Below the pieces are notes generated by a model, which saw nothing but the letters and a program-made list of their open reading frames with translations, was not told the origin of the DNA and ran no database searches. Shown here piece after piece: positions 9,761-16,774 of a stretch of DNA of 64,000 nt. The stretch's first letter is position 1, and every line of letters begins with the position of its first letter. Source of the stretch: Lysobacterales bacterium PRO7 (GTDB lineage: Bacteria > Pseudomonadota > Gammaproteobacteria > Xanthomonadales > Rhodanobacteraceae); contig QWHH01000015.1 in assembly GCA_021404785.1 (NCBI GenBank), positions 1 through 64,000 of the forward strand. Reading direction: 5' to 3'. Position numbers and translations under genes: made by a program.

Positions 9761-10860
9761 TGCGCATGGCGGCGTTCAAGAAAGTCGACAAGCTGGTCGC
9801 GCTTTCGGTAATCGGCGCGGTACTGGTGACCTGGGGATTTCTCGTCGGCTTCGACGCGTTTCGCGCTTTCGTCGGCGAGGTCAACGACATTGGCACTGGC
9901 CAGTACACGTTGAGCAAGGCGGTCGCCTACACCTTGCTTACCGTGCCCCGCCGCAGTTACCAGTTCTTCGGCTACGCCGCGCTGATCGGCGGCCTGCTTG
10001 GCATGGGCGGCTTGGCCACCAGCGGCGAATTGACCGCATTGCGCGCGGCCGGCATGTCGAAACTGCGCATCTGCGTTTCGGTGATCGTCGCGCTGACTGC
10101 GCTGACCGCGGTGGTCATGCTGATGGGCGAAACCATCGGCCCGTGGGGCGAGCAGAAGGCCGAGGCGCTGGCGCTCACCGCCAAATCGAAAGACGTCGCG
10201 ATCGGTCGTGGCGGCAGCTTGTGGGCGCGTGATGGCCACAACGTCGTCAACGCCAAGCACGGCCGTACGCGCGCGGGCAAGCATGGCCCGCAAGTGGAAT
10301 TGCAGGACGTGCGCGTGTTCGAGTTCGACGACACCGGCAAACTGAACACGCTGTCGGTGGCGAAGACCGCGACCCATGCCGACGGCGAATGGATTTTCCA
10401 CGACGTGCGCCGCACCAAGTTCGGCAATGCCACGGCGTCGAGCACGACGCTGCCGCAGGCGCAATGGAAATCCACGCTCGACCCGAGCGTGCTCGCGGTG
10501 TCGATGATCCATCCGGAATATCTGTCGATCGGCGATCTCTCGCGCAATATCGGCTACATGCAGCGCAACCGCCAGGACGCGGGCAGTTACCAGCGTGCGT
10601 TCTGGGGCCGCATCTTCTATCCGCTCAACGTGCTGGTGCTGGCGTTCTGCGCGGTGCCGTTCGCGTTCGGCACGTTGCGAACCGGGGGCCTCGGCAAGCG
10701 CCTGTTCATCGGCATCGCGCTCGCCATCAGCTACTACTTCTTCCAGAGCGCCGTGGTCAGCATGGGCGCGGTATACAATTTCAACCTGGCCCTGGCCAAC
10801 GCCATGCCGTCGCTACTGCTGGCCGGTGCGGCGACGGTGTATTTCCGGCGCTATGGATGA
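9760..10860 (+). CDS. lptG: LPS export ABC transporter permease LptG
   Basis: 366 residues starting MRMAAFKKVDKLVAL at the ATG overlapping the lptF TGA (an ATG at 9766 is an alternative). It has the same fold as LptF: helices near the N-terminus (VALSVIGAVLVTWGFLVGF), FFGYAALIGGLLGMGGLATSGELTALRAAG (a coupling-helix-like region facing the ATPase), a periplasmic jellyroll (about 130-250), and C-terminal helices including FYPLNVLVLAFCAVPFAFG. LptF and LptG form the heterodimeric membrane part of LptB2FG. Length and gene order are typical. Confidence 0.93.
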   Translation: MRMAAFKKVDKLVALSVIGAVLVTWGFLVGFDAFRAFVGEVNDIGTGQYTLSKAVAYTLLTVPRRSYQFFGYAALIGGLLGMGGLATSGELTALRAAGMSKLRICVSVIVALTALTAVVMLMGETIGPWGEQKAEALALTAKSKDVAIGRGGSLWARDGHNVVNAKHGRTRAGKHGPQVELQDVRVFEFDDTGKLNTLSVAKTATHADGEWIFHDVRRTKFGNATASSTTLPQAQWKSTLDPSVLAVSMIHPEYLSIGDLSRNIGYMQRNRQDAGSYQRAFWGRIFYPLNVLVLAFCAVPFAFGTLRTGGLGKRLFIGIALAISYYFFQSAVVSMGAVYNFNLALANAMPSLLLAGAATVYFRRYG

Positions 10861-10956
10861 GTCAATTTGTGAGCCAGTAGGCAGTTTTGTCGATCTAGAT
10901 TCACGATGCACGGACTGGGATTGAACGCATATCAATGCGAATCTGGGGAGATTGCC

Positions 10957-11634
10957 ATGATCCGTGGACTGCTTTGCGTAGGGATTATCTTCTACGCTAA
11001 TTTCGTATTTGCACAAGAGACCTTGCCAACCATCACAGTGACCGCTTCCACCGGTGAATCGATGTCGGTTCCCGTCTTTCTCATCGATGGGGGTGTCGTG
11101 CCGGTCAGACTAAACACCGATTTCGCCAGCATCAGCGACGACCCCGAATCAACGTTCAGCAAAACCCAAATTTGCAAGGCGATCAAAGACAATGCACCAT
11201 CCGGTTGCAACGTCAACAATTTTTCGCCAGCGCCGGGAATCCCGTCCCCTACTCAGGGAACGTGGGCGCCGAACGGTTGCGGGCCCGGGGGATGGAAAAA
11301 CGATCTTATCAGTGCTTTGCTTGCTGGCTTGAATCCCTTGAGTTACTCGGGTGACCTGAACCATCCGATTTCGAATTCGCCAACCAGTTTCGAAGGGGCA
11401 TGTAATAATCATGACGCTTGCTATACGTCATCCAACTCAAAACAAACGTGTGACAACAATTTTTGGGATGGCCTCACAGCGGTTTGCACTGGAAATTCAA
11501 CTTGCAATTCCTTTCGGGACCAGTATTCCCTTGCTGTAAATGTTGCGGGACAAGGCTCCTACGACGCGGACCAGGAACAGCTTCAATGCGCGCAGTACGG
11601 CTCCAATTATGCTGAAAATCAATGCACTAACTGA
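10957..11634 (+). CDS. secreted phospholipase A2-like protein
   Basis: 225 residues. Start chosen at ATG 10957 because ggggag lies 7 nt upstream and a clean Sec signal peptide follows (cleavage after FVFA, residue 19); an upstream ATG at 10906 would add a non-signal extension. Seen: a calcium-loop-like CGPGG (108-112) followed by WKND, the phospholipase A2 catalytic signature CNNHDACY (149-156, His152-Asp153), and CDNNFWDGL (165-173) with a second conserved acid, plus ten or more cysteines for disulfides. Known of the family: Ca-dependent hydrolysis of the sn-2 acyl ester of phospholipids. Base composition is clearly lower in G+C than neighbours, and two duplicated membrane-anchored proteins follow 6 bp downstream, suggesting an acquired cassette. 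Activity is inferred, not shown. Confidence 0.75.
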   Translation: MIRGLLCVGIIFYANFVFAQETLPTITVTASTGESMSVPVFLIDGGVVPVRLNTDFASISDDPESTFSKTQICKAIKDNAPSGCNVNNFSPAPGIPSPTQGTWAPNGCGPGGWKNDLISALLAGLNPLSYSGDLNHPISNSPTSFEGACNNHDACYTSSNSKQTCDNNFWDGLTAVCTGNSTCNSFRDQYSLAVNVAGQGSYDADQEQLQCAQYGSNYAENQCTN

Positions 11635-11640
11635 CCAGCG

Positions 11641-12579
11641 ATGATGCCTTCACCCAATCGCTTTGTTCTCATTGTCCTCGTGCTGCTCGCATTCGCGGCC
11701 GGCTGGTATTTTTGGCAGTCGCCCGCGGGTACGAAGCCAATGCCGAAACCGATGGCGCAGGAGGAACCCCGCCCGCTCACTGCGCCATCGACACAACAAA
11801 AGCCGCCGAGAGCCAATGCCGCATCGTCGCCCGCCACTATGGCTGGGGACGGCACCGTTGCGGTGCCTGCTCGCTACCAGTTTCCCGGAGTGGAACGAGT
11901 GCGTACCGCGAAGAACTTCAAGGAGTGGCTGGCCCAATTTCCACCCGCCCAACAATCGCTAATTACCGATTTCGACAAGACGCACTTCAGCGTTTACGAC
12001 ACCATAACCTCGCCCGAACAGGTGGCGTGGATGGCACAGCACGGCTACCCCATGCCTGAAGACATCTTGGCCGCTACGCGCATGAGCGACGACGATCTCA
12101 AGCGCCTGTCCGACCATGGCAACGACAAGGCCGGTTTCCTGTTGTACGAGCGCATGGCCCAGCGTATCCGCTCGCGCGTCGATGATTACGTGGCCAGCGG
12201 AGGCAACAAGGAACAGCTTCTTCGGGAGGATTTCTCGTTCGCGCTCGACGCCATGAAGACCGCCACATTCCTCCAATCGTTGTACAAAGACTCGGAAAGC
12301 GCCTACAAAGGTTATGCGATTGCATACGACGCCAGCTTTGAGAGCGATCCATTGGATCGATCTTCGCGAATCATTGCCGGGCTGATGTGGGCTTCCAAGT
12401 ATGGTGATAGTCGCGCAAGTTCCGATGCACTCTCAAAATATATACAAGGCAATCCGGAGTTGAAGCGCGAAGCCGCGGCGGCATCCGAAATGTCACACTT
12501 CATGACACTAGACCAAGAACGCTTGAATTGCTTTCCTATCGCATTCGGGTCTCGCATCCCAGACAAAATCTGGCAGTAG
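11641..12579 (+). CDS. membrane-anchored protein of unknown function, tandem copy 1
   Basis: 312 residues. An N-terminal hydrophobic anchor (about residues 8-26, FVLIVLVLLAFAAGWYFW) is followed by a Pro/Ala-rich linker to about residue 70 and a mostly helical periplasmic domain. Conserved with the next gene: RVRTAKNFKEW, ITSPEQVAWMAQHGYPMPED, GNDKAGFLLYER, IIAGLMWASKYGDSRA and the closing RLNCFPI...IWQ. Starts 6 bp after the PLA2-like gene with no strong ribosome binding site, so probably translated by coupling. No known domain recognised; the helical pattern is loosely TPR/Sel1-like. Its place behind a secreted lipase-like gene makes an immunity or partner role possible (inference only). Confidence 0.75.
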   Translation: MMPSPNRFVLIVLVLLAFAAGWYFWQSPAGTKPMPKPMAQEEPRPLTAPSTQQKPPRANAASSPATMAGDGTVAVPARYQFPGVERVRTAKNFKEWLAQFPPAQQSLITDFDKTHFSVYDTITSPEQVAWMAQHGYPMPEDILAATRMSDDDLKRLSDHGNDKAGFLLYERMAQRIRSRVDDYVASGGNKEQLLREDFSFALDAMKTATFLQSLYKDSESAYKGYAIAYDASFESDPLDRSSRIIAGLMWASKYGDSRASSDALSKYIQGNPELKREAAAASEMSHFMTLDQERLNCFPIAFGSRIPDKIWQ

Positions 12580-12585
12580 CCGGCG
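12571..12585 (+). repeat. 15-bp direct repeat at end of duplicated gene, copy 1
   Basis: tggcagtagccggcg spans the last codon, the TAG stop and six bases beyond it. The same 15 bases recur at 13536-13550 at the same place relative to the paralog, marking the edge of a tandem duplication of about 965 bp. Confidence 0.7.
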
Positions 12586-12602
12586 TGGCGTAGCCTATTG
12601 TA

Positions 12603-13544
12603 ATGACCCTGTCTAAAACACTCGGCATCGTATCGCTTGCCCTGTTTTTGTTGTTCGTTGCGGGCGCCTTTTTCCTTCGAAAGGCAGGGGCACCGACCCC
12701 GCCCAGTCCCGCAACAACCAAGCAGGTCCCCATTCCCGCACCATCGAAGGAACCCCCCTCGCACAATTCATCGCCAGCACAGCGGTCAGTTTCAGGGGTT
12801 GAAGCTGACGGTACCGTTTTGGTTCCTTGGAAATATCAGCTTCCCGGCGTTGTGAAAGTCCGTGCGGCTAAAAATTTCAAGGATTGGGTTGCACAATTTC
12901 CGGCATCCGATCAAAAGCTCATCGTGGATTTCGACAAGAGCCATTTCAGTGTCTACAGCACGATTACCTCGCCCGAACAGGTGGCGTGGATGGCGCAGCA
13001 CGGCTATCCCATGCCGGAAGATATCCTCGCAGCAAAGAACATTAGCGACGACGAACTGAAGCAGTTGGCGGCCCGCGGAAACGACAAGGCCGGGTTTCTT
13101 CTTTACGAACGCCAAGCCACTCTCGCTCGGTCGAAGATTGATGCCTACGTCGCAGACGGTGGTACGGAAAATGATCTTCTCCGCAACGACACTGCTTTCG
13201 CCATAGAGCGATCCAAGATCAATGACGATCTACGAACCCTGTATACTTCCTCCGAAAGCCCTTACAAGGGCTATGTCATGGCGGAGGAGGCCGGTATGCT
13301 CCGCGATCCGGATGCTCGAAGCGCCGGGATCATCGCGGGACTTCTTTGGGCCGATACATATGGCGATTCCCGTGCGGGGTCCGAGGCAATGCATGACTTT
13401 GTACAAGGCAATCCGGACCTGCAACGCCAGAAAATCGCGGCGTTAAGTGTGATTAGTGCTTTGAGAATGGATCAACGACGTCTCAATTGTTACCCCATTC
13501 CTCCAGTGTCGGGATGGATGATTCCAGCCAAAGTTTGGCAGTAG
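12603..13544 (+). CDS. membrane-anchored protein of unknown function, tandem copy 2
   Basis: 313 residues, paralog of the preceding gene at about half identity overall. Same layout: N-terminal hydrophobic segment (LGIVSLALFLLFVAGAFFL), Pro/Ser-rich linker, then the helical domain with KVRAAKNFKDW, ITSPEQVAWMAQHGYPMPED, GNDKAGFLLYERQ, IIAGLLWADTYGDSRA and RLNCYPI...VWQ. Around ITSPEQVAW the DNA of the two genes is almost identical, far more than elsewhere. Lower G+C than the core genes flanking the island. Ends 17 bp before the convergent RDD gene. Function unknown; see the previous entry for the immunity-protein hypothesis. Confidence 0.75.
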   Translation: MTLSKTLGIVSLALFLLFVAGAFFLRKAGAPTPPSPATTKQVPIPAPSKEPPSHNSSPAQRSVSGVEADGTVLVPWKYQLPGVVKVRAAKNFKDWVAQFPASDQKLIVDFDKSHFSVYSTITSPEQVAWMAQHGYPMPEDILAAKNISDDELKQLAARGNDKAGFLLYERQATLARSKIDAYVADGGTENDLLRNDTAFAIERSKINDDLRTLYTSSESPYKGYVMAEEAGMLRDPDARSAGIIAGLLWADTYGDSRAGSEAMHDFVQGNPDLQRQKIAALSVISALRMDQRRLNCYPIPPVSGWMIPAKVWQ

Positions 13545-13550
13545 CCGGCG
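13536..13550 (+). repeat. 15-bp direct repeat at end of duplicated gene, copy 2
   Basis: Second copy of tggcagtagccggcg, again covering the stop codon and six downstream bases. Paired with 12571-12585. Confidence 0.7.
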
Positions 13551-13561
13551 CGCACATGCTG

Positions 13562-14002
13562 TCAAGATTTTGACAATGTGCGCACCACGCGCGTCCGCGC
13601 CGTGATGTCATGCCACGCGCGGCGTTGAGGATCGAACAAGGCCCACCAGAATCCGGCGCCGAGCGCGGCAATCGACACCAACGCAGTGACGAAGCGCAGC
13701 ACGGCCTGCGGCCAGCGCAGCGGCGCGCCGCTGGCATCCACGACACGCAATTTCCATGCGCGCATGCCGATGGTCTGGCCGCCGCGGGTCCACGAGACGA
13801 CGAAATACGCGGCGCTGAGTGCGAGCGCGAATCCCTGCACGATGAATTTTCCGGCGAACGTGTGCGTGTCGAGCGCGCCGCCGGTGACGGTCAGCGCCAG
13901 CACGGCGGCGACGAACCACAGTCCGATCAGTGGCAGCAGGTCGTAGGCAGCGGCGGCGAGGCGCAGGCGAAGCCCCGCTGGTGAGGAATTGGAATCGTTC
14001 AT
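13562..14002 (-). CDS. RDD family membrane protein
   Basis: 146 residues from ATG 14002 (MNDSNSSPAGLRLRL); the frame is open to a TTG at 14050 but that start lies at the edge of a repeat and is less likely. RDD signature features are present: an N-terminal LRLRLAAAAYDLLPL segment with the Asp in the first helix, a second helix (FIVQGFALALSAAYFVVSW), GQTIGMRAWKLRVVD, and a third helix. The family comprises small integral inner-membrane proteins, some linked to transport; specific function is unknown. Convergent with the accessory island. Confidence 0.85.
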   Translation of the reverse strand: MNDSNSSPAGLRLRLAAAAYDLLPLIGLWFVAAVLALTVTGGALDTHTFAGKFIVQGFALALSAAYFVVSWTRGGQTIGMRAWKLRVVDASGAPLRWPQAVLRFVTALVSIAALGAGFWWALFDPQRRAWHDITARTRVVRTLSKS

Positions 14003-14051
14003 CGGAATGCCAAGCGTGACGAATTCATCTGCGCCGATTAGGCTAAACAAT

Positions 14052-14135
14052 TCGTCGCCCCGGCGAAAGCCGGGGCCCAGTGACTTTCGTTACGGGAGCA
14101 AAGGCGCTGGATTCCGGCTTGCGCCGGAATGACGA
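14052..14135 (+). repeat. intergenic palindromic repeat (REP-like)
   Basis: Two imperfect palindromes in tandem: ccccggcgaaagccgggg (14058-14075) and attccggcttgcgccggaat (14111-14130), separated by a spacer containing cagtgactttcgttacgggagc. This form (ccggaatgacg ends, two hairpins with a fixed spacer) resembles the dispersed intergenic repeats common in Xanthomonadales and other high-G+C proteobacteria. It fills the gap between the RDD gene and xerD; the second palindrome ends about a dozen bases before the xerD start, so it would sit in the xerD leader. Confidence 0.65.
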
Positions 14136-14146
14136 GCATCGAATTT

Positions 14147-15088
14147 ATGTCGAACGAATCTACACCACCCGTCAACGCCATCGACGCCGCCGCCATCGAC
14201 GTGTTCGTCGAAAGGCTGTGGTCCGAGAGCGGGTTGGCCGACAACACGCTGGCGAGTTACCGGCAGGACCTGGAAGGCCTGTCGCGCTGGCTGGCCGGGC
14301 AGGGCAGGACGCTGGATCGCGCCACGCGCGAATCGCTCAACGCCTATCTGGCCGCGCGTTTCTCCGCCGGCGGCAGGCGTGGCAGCGGATTCAGCGCGCG
14401 CAGCAATGCACGGCTGTTGTCCACGCTGCGGCATTTCTATCGTCAACGCGCCGCGCTCGGCGCGATCGCGGAAGATCCGACCCTGCTGCTGGATGCGCCG
14501 AAACTGCCGCGGCCGTTGCCGAAGGCGCTGTCCGAGCGCGAAGTCGAGGCGCTGATCCGCGCACCGGACGTTGACACAGCGCTTGGTCTGCGCGACCGCG
14601 CCATGTTCGAGCTGATCTACGCAACGGGTCTGCGGGTGAGCGAACTCGTCGGGCTCGCTACCAGCCAGATCAACCTGCGCCAGGGCGTGCTGCGCGTGAC
14701 CGGCAAGGGCGGCAAGGAACGCCTGGTGCCGCTCGGCGAGGAGGCGCAGGATTGGCTCGAACGCTACTACGCGCAATCACGTCCCGTGTTGTTGCGCGGG
14801 GCGACCGTGGATGCTGCCTTCGTCACTGCGCGTCGCGCCGGCATGACCCGGCAGATGTTCTGGACGATGGTGAAAAGCCACGCGTTCCGGGCTGGCATCG
14901 ACGCCAGGCGCATCTCGCCGCATGTGTTGCGGCATTGCTTCGCCACGCACCTGCTCAACCACGGCGCGGATCTGCGCGCCTTGCAGATGCTGCTCGGCCA
15001 CAGCTCGCTTTCGACCACGCAGATTTACACCCTGGTCGCCCGCGAAGGGTTGAAAAGGCTGCATGAGCGGCATCATCCGAGAGGCTGA
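14147..15088 (+). CDS. xerD: site-specific tyrosine recombinase XerD
   Basis: 313 residues from ATG 14147 (MSNESTPPVN); ATG 14129 would lie inside the repeat and is rejected. N-terminal SAM-like core-binding domain (about 15-100) and C-terminal catalytic domain with all active-site residues: Arg163 (ATGLRVSEL), Lys187 (GKGGKERLVP), His259 and Arg262 (HVLRHCFATH), His285 (LGHSSLSTTQ) and nucleophile Tyr294 (QIYT). With XerC it resolves chromosome dimers at dif under FtsK control. The neighbouring dsbC-type gene matches the xerD-dsbC order found in many gammaproteobacteria, which supports XerD rather than XerC. Confidence 0.93.
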   Translation: MSNESTPPVNAIDAAAIDVFVERLWSESGLADNTLASYRQDLEGLSRWLAGQGRTLDRATRESLNAYLAARFSAGGRRGSGFSARSNARLLSTLRHFYRQRAALGAIAEDPTLLLDAPKLPRPLPKALSEREVEALIRAPDVDTALGLRDRAMFELIYATGLRVSELVGLATSQINLRQGVLRVTGKGGKERLVPLGEEAQDWLERYYAQSRPVLLRGATVDAAFVTARRAGMTRQMFWTMVKSHAFRAGIDARRISPHVLRHCFATHLLNHGADLRALQMLLGHSSLSTTQIYTLVAREGLKRLHERHHPRG

Positions 15089-15092
15089 ATCA

Positions 15093-15101
15093 TGCGATAA
15101 T
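15093..15101 (+). promoter_or_regulatory. candidate extended -10 promoter element for dsbC
   Basis: TGCGATAAT, a TGn extended -10 with a GATAAT hexamer, lies about 60 bp before the dsbC ATG and just after the xerD stop. The same 9-mer precedes wzm at 36720. No good -35 is visible. Confidence 0.35.
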
Positions 15102-15163
15102 TGCAATATCTATCCCGCTGCGCCGGTCGACTGTGCGCAGTTCGCATTTTCCTCGAGAAGTCC

Positions 15164-15892
15164 ATGTTCCGATTCGCAATTTTGCTGCTCCTGGGGCTGG
15201 CCGCCGTGTCGGCTTCTGCCGCCGATGATCCCGCCACCGTTGCCACCACGGCATTGCGCAAGCTCGTGCCCAATGCCAAGGTCGATTCGGTCATGCCGGC
15301 GACCCTGCCGGGTTTTTATGCGATCGTGGTCGATGGCCATCCGATGTACCTGAGCACCGATGGCAAATATCTGATCGAGGGCCATATCTATGACGTCGAC
15401 TCGCGCCGCGACGTGATCGATGACGCGCTGTCGGGCCTGCGCAAGAAGGAATTGGCCGGCATTCCCGCATCCAAGCGCATCACGTTCGCGCCGCCGAATC
15501 CGAAATACCGCGTCACCGTCTTTACCGACGTGGATTGTCCGTACTGCCGCGAATTCCACAAGCAGATCGCCGAGTACAACAAGCTCGGCATCGCCGTGGA
15601 TTACGTGCTGTTCCCGCTCAGCATCCACCCCGGCGCGGACAAGAAGGCGCAGACGGTGTGGTGCTCGAAGGATCGCAACGCGGCTTATACGCAGGCCATG
15701 GACGGCAAGGCGCTGTCGCCACTGACCTGCAGTAATCCCATAGCCGAAATCACGAATATAGCCGGTGCAATGGGGGTGAATGGCACGCCTGGCATCTTCG
15801 CCGATGACGGCAGCCAGCTCGGTGGCTACGTGCCGCCACAGCAGCTCGCGCAGCGGCTGCAGCAGATGGCGCAGCCCAAGCCGGCGCCGTGA
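15164..15892 (+). CDS. dsbC: thiol:disulfide interchange protein DsbC-type, copy 1
   Basis: 242 residues from ATG 15164 with cgagaag upstream; a signal peptide (MFRFAILLLLGLAAVSASA) precedes the mature protein. Order: N-terminal dimerisation domain (about 22-85, VDGHPMYLSTDGKYLIEGHIYD), then a thioredoxin fold with CPYC at 125-128 and a C-terminal disulfide pair (VWC...LTC). DsbC is the periplasmic disulfide isomerase kept reduced by DsbD. cis-Pro region NGTPGIF is present. Lies directly after xerD and 56 bp before a paralog. With T2SS exoproteins and the cysteine-rich PLA2-like protein nearby, substrates are plausible. Confidence 0.9.
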   Translation: MFRFAILLLLGLAAVSASAADDPATVATTALRKLVPNAKVDSVMPATLPGFYAIVVDGHPMYLSTDGKYLIEGHIYDVDSRRDVIDDALSGLRKKELAGIPASKRITFAPPNPKYRVTVFTDVDCPYCREFHKQIAEYNKLGIAVDYVLFPLSIHPGADKKAQTVWCSKDRNAAYTQAMDGKALSPLTCSNPIAEITNIAGAMGVNGTPGIFADDGSQLGGYVPPQQLAQRLQQMAQPKPAP

Positions 15893-15948
15893 ACCAAACC
15901 CGCCGCGGCGCGGTCTGATCCGCTTCGTGGCATAATCGGAATTTCGTC

Positions 15949-16704
15949 ATGTTCAAGCATCTGATCCTGTTCGCTGCCCTTGTTGCCGCCGCGCCGTTCG
16001 CGCAGGCGGCTGCCGATCCGGCCGAGAAAACCGTGCGCGATGCGATCCATTCGCTGCTGCCGCTGGCCGTCGTCGACAAGGTCGTCAAATCCGATTTGCC
16101 GGGCTTCTACGAAGTGGTCGTCAGCGGCCAGATCGCCTACATCAGCGCCGATGGCAAGTACCTGATGCAGGGCAACCTCTACGACGTGGCCAACAAGCGC
16201 AACCTGACCGACGCCAGTCTCGCAGCCATGCGCGCGCAGGCGATCGCCAAGCTGTCGGCGGCGCAGGAAATCCGTTTCGACGTGGCCAATCCGAAGCACA
16301 CGGTGACCGTGTTCACCGACGTGGATTGCCCGTACTGTCGCGCCTTCCACAAGAACATCGGCCAGTACAACGCACTGGGCATTTCCGTGCATTACGTGAT
16401 GTTTCCGCTCGACATCCATCCCGGCGCCGACAAGAAGGCCGTGGATGTGTGGTGCGCCAAGGATCGCAACGCCGCCTACACGTCGGCAATGAATGGCAAG
16501 GAGCCGACGCCGGCGACTTGCACCAATCCGGTTGCCGAAACCAAGTCGCTCGGGATCCAGCTTGGCATCAACGCCACGCCGACGGTGCTTACCGCTGACG
16601 GCACCTCGGTCGACCTGGGCAAGGCGACATCCCCACAGGGGCTGCTCGCCGAACTCGATCGTCTTGCGGCGGAGCGGGACAAGGCGAAAGTCGCTTCGCG
16701 TTAA
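15949..16704 (+). CDS. thiol:disulfide interchange protein DsbC-type, copy 2
   Basis: 251 residues, paralog of the previous gene. Signal peptide MFKHLILFAALVAAAPFAQA; dimerisation domain about 25-88 (ISADGKYLMQGNLYDV); thioredoxin fold with CPYC at 127-130; second cysteine pair (DVWC...ATC); cis-Pro loop NATPTVL. Both active-site cysteines are retained, so it is probably a working isomerase or a DsbG-like relative with a different substrate range. Preceded by gcataatcgg, a weak -10-like element, so it may have its own promoter. Confidence 0.88.
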   Translation: MFKHLILFAALVAAAPFAQAAADPAEKTVRDAIHSLLPLAVVDKVVKSDLPGFYEVVVSGQIAYISADGKYLMQGNLYDVANKRNLTDASLAAMRAQAIAKLSAAQEIRFDVANPKHTVTVFTDVDCPYCRAFHKNIGQYNALGISVHYVMFPLDIHPGADKKAVDVWCAKDRNAAYTSAMNGKEPTPATCTNPVAETKSLGIQLGINATPTVLTADGTSVDLGKATSPQGLLAELDRLAAERDKAKVASR

Positions 16705-16774
16705 TTTCGGTTCGCGCCTGTGCGGCGCTATGGGATAATGCGCGTTCCGCATTGAACGCGCAGCCGCGCTCGCC

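Noticed and set aside
10957-11634. Type IV or type VI secretion effector identity for the PLA2-like protein
   Set aside because: It has a Sec signal peptide and no C-terminal Xanthomonas effector domain, PAAR or VgrG neighbour; Sec plus T2SS is the simpler route.
14129-14146. Upstream ATG 14129 as xerD start
   Set aside because: It lies at the end of the palindromic repeat and adds residues not found at XerD N-termini.
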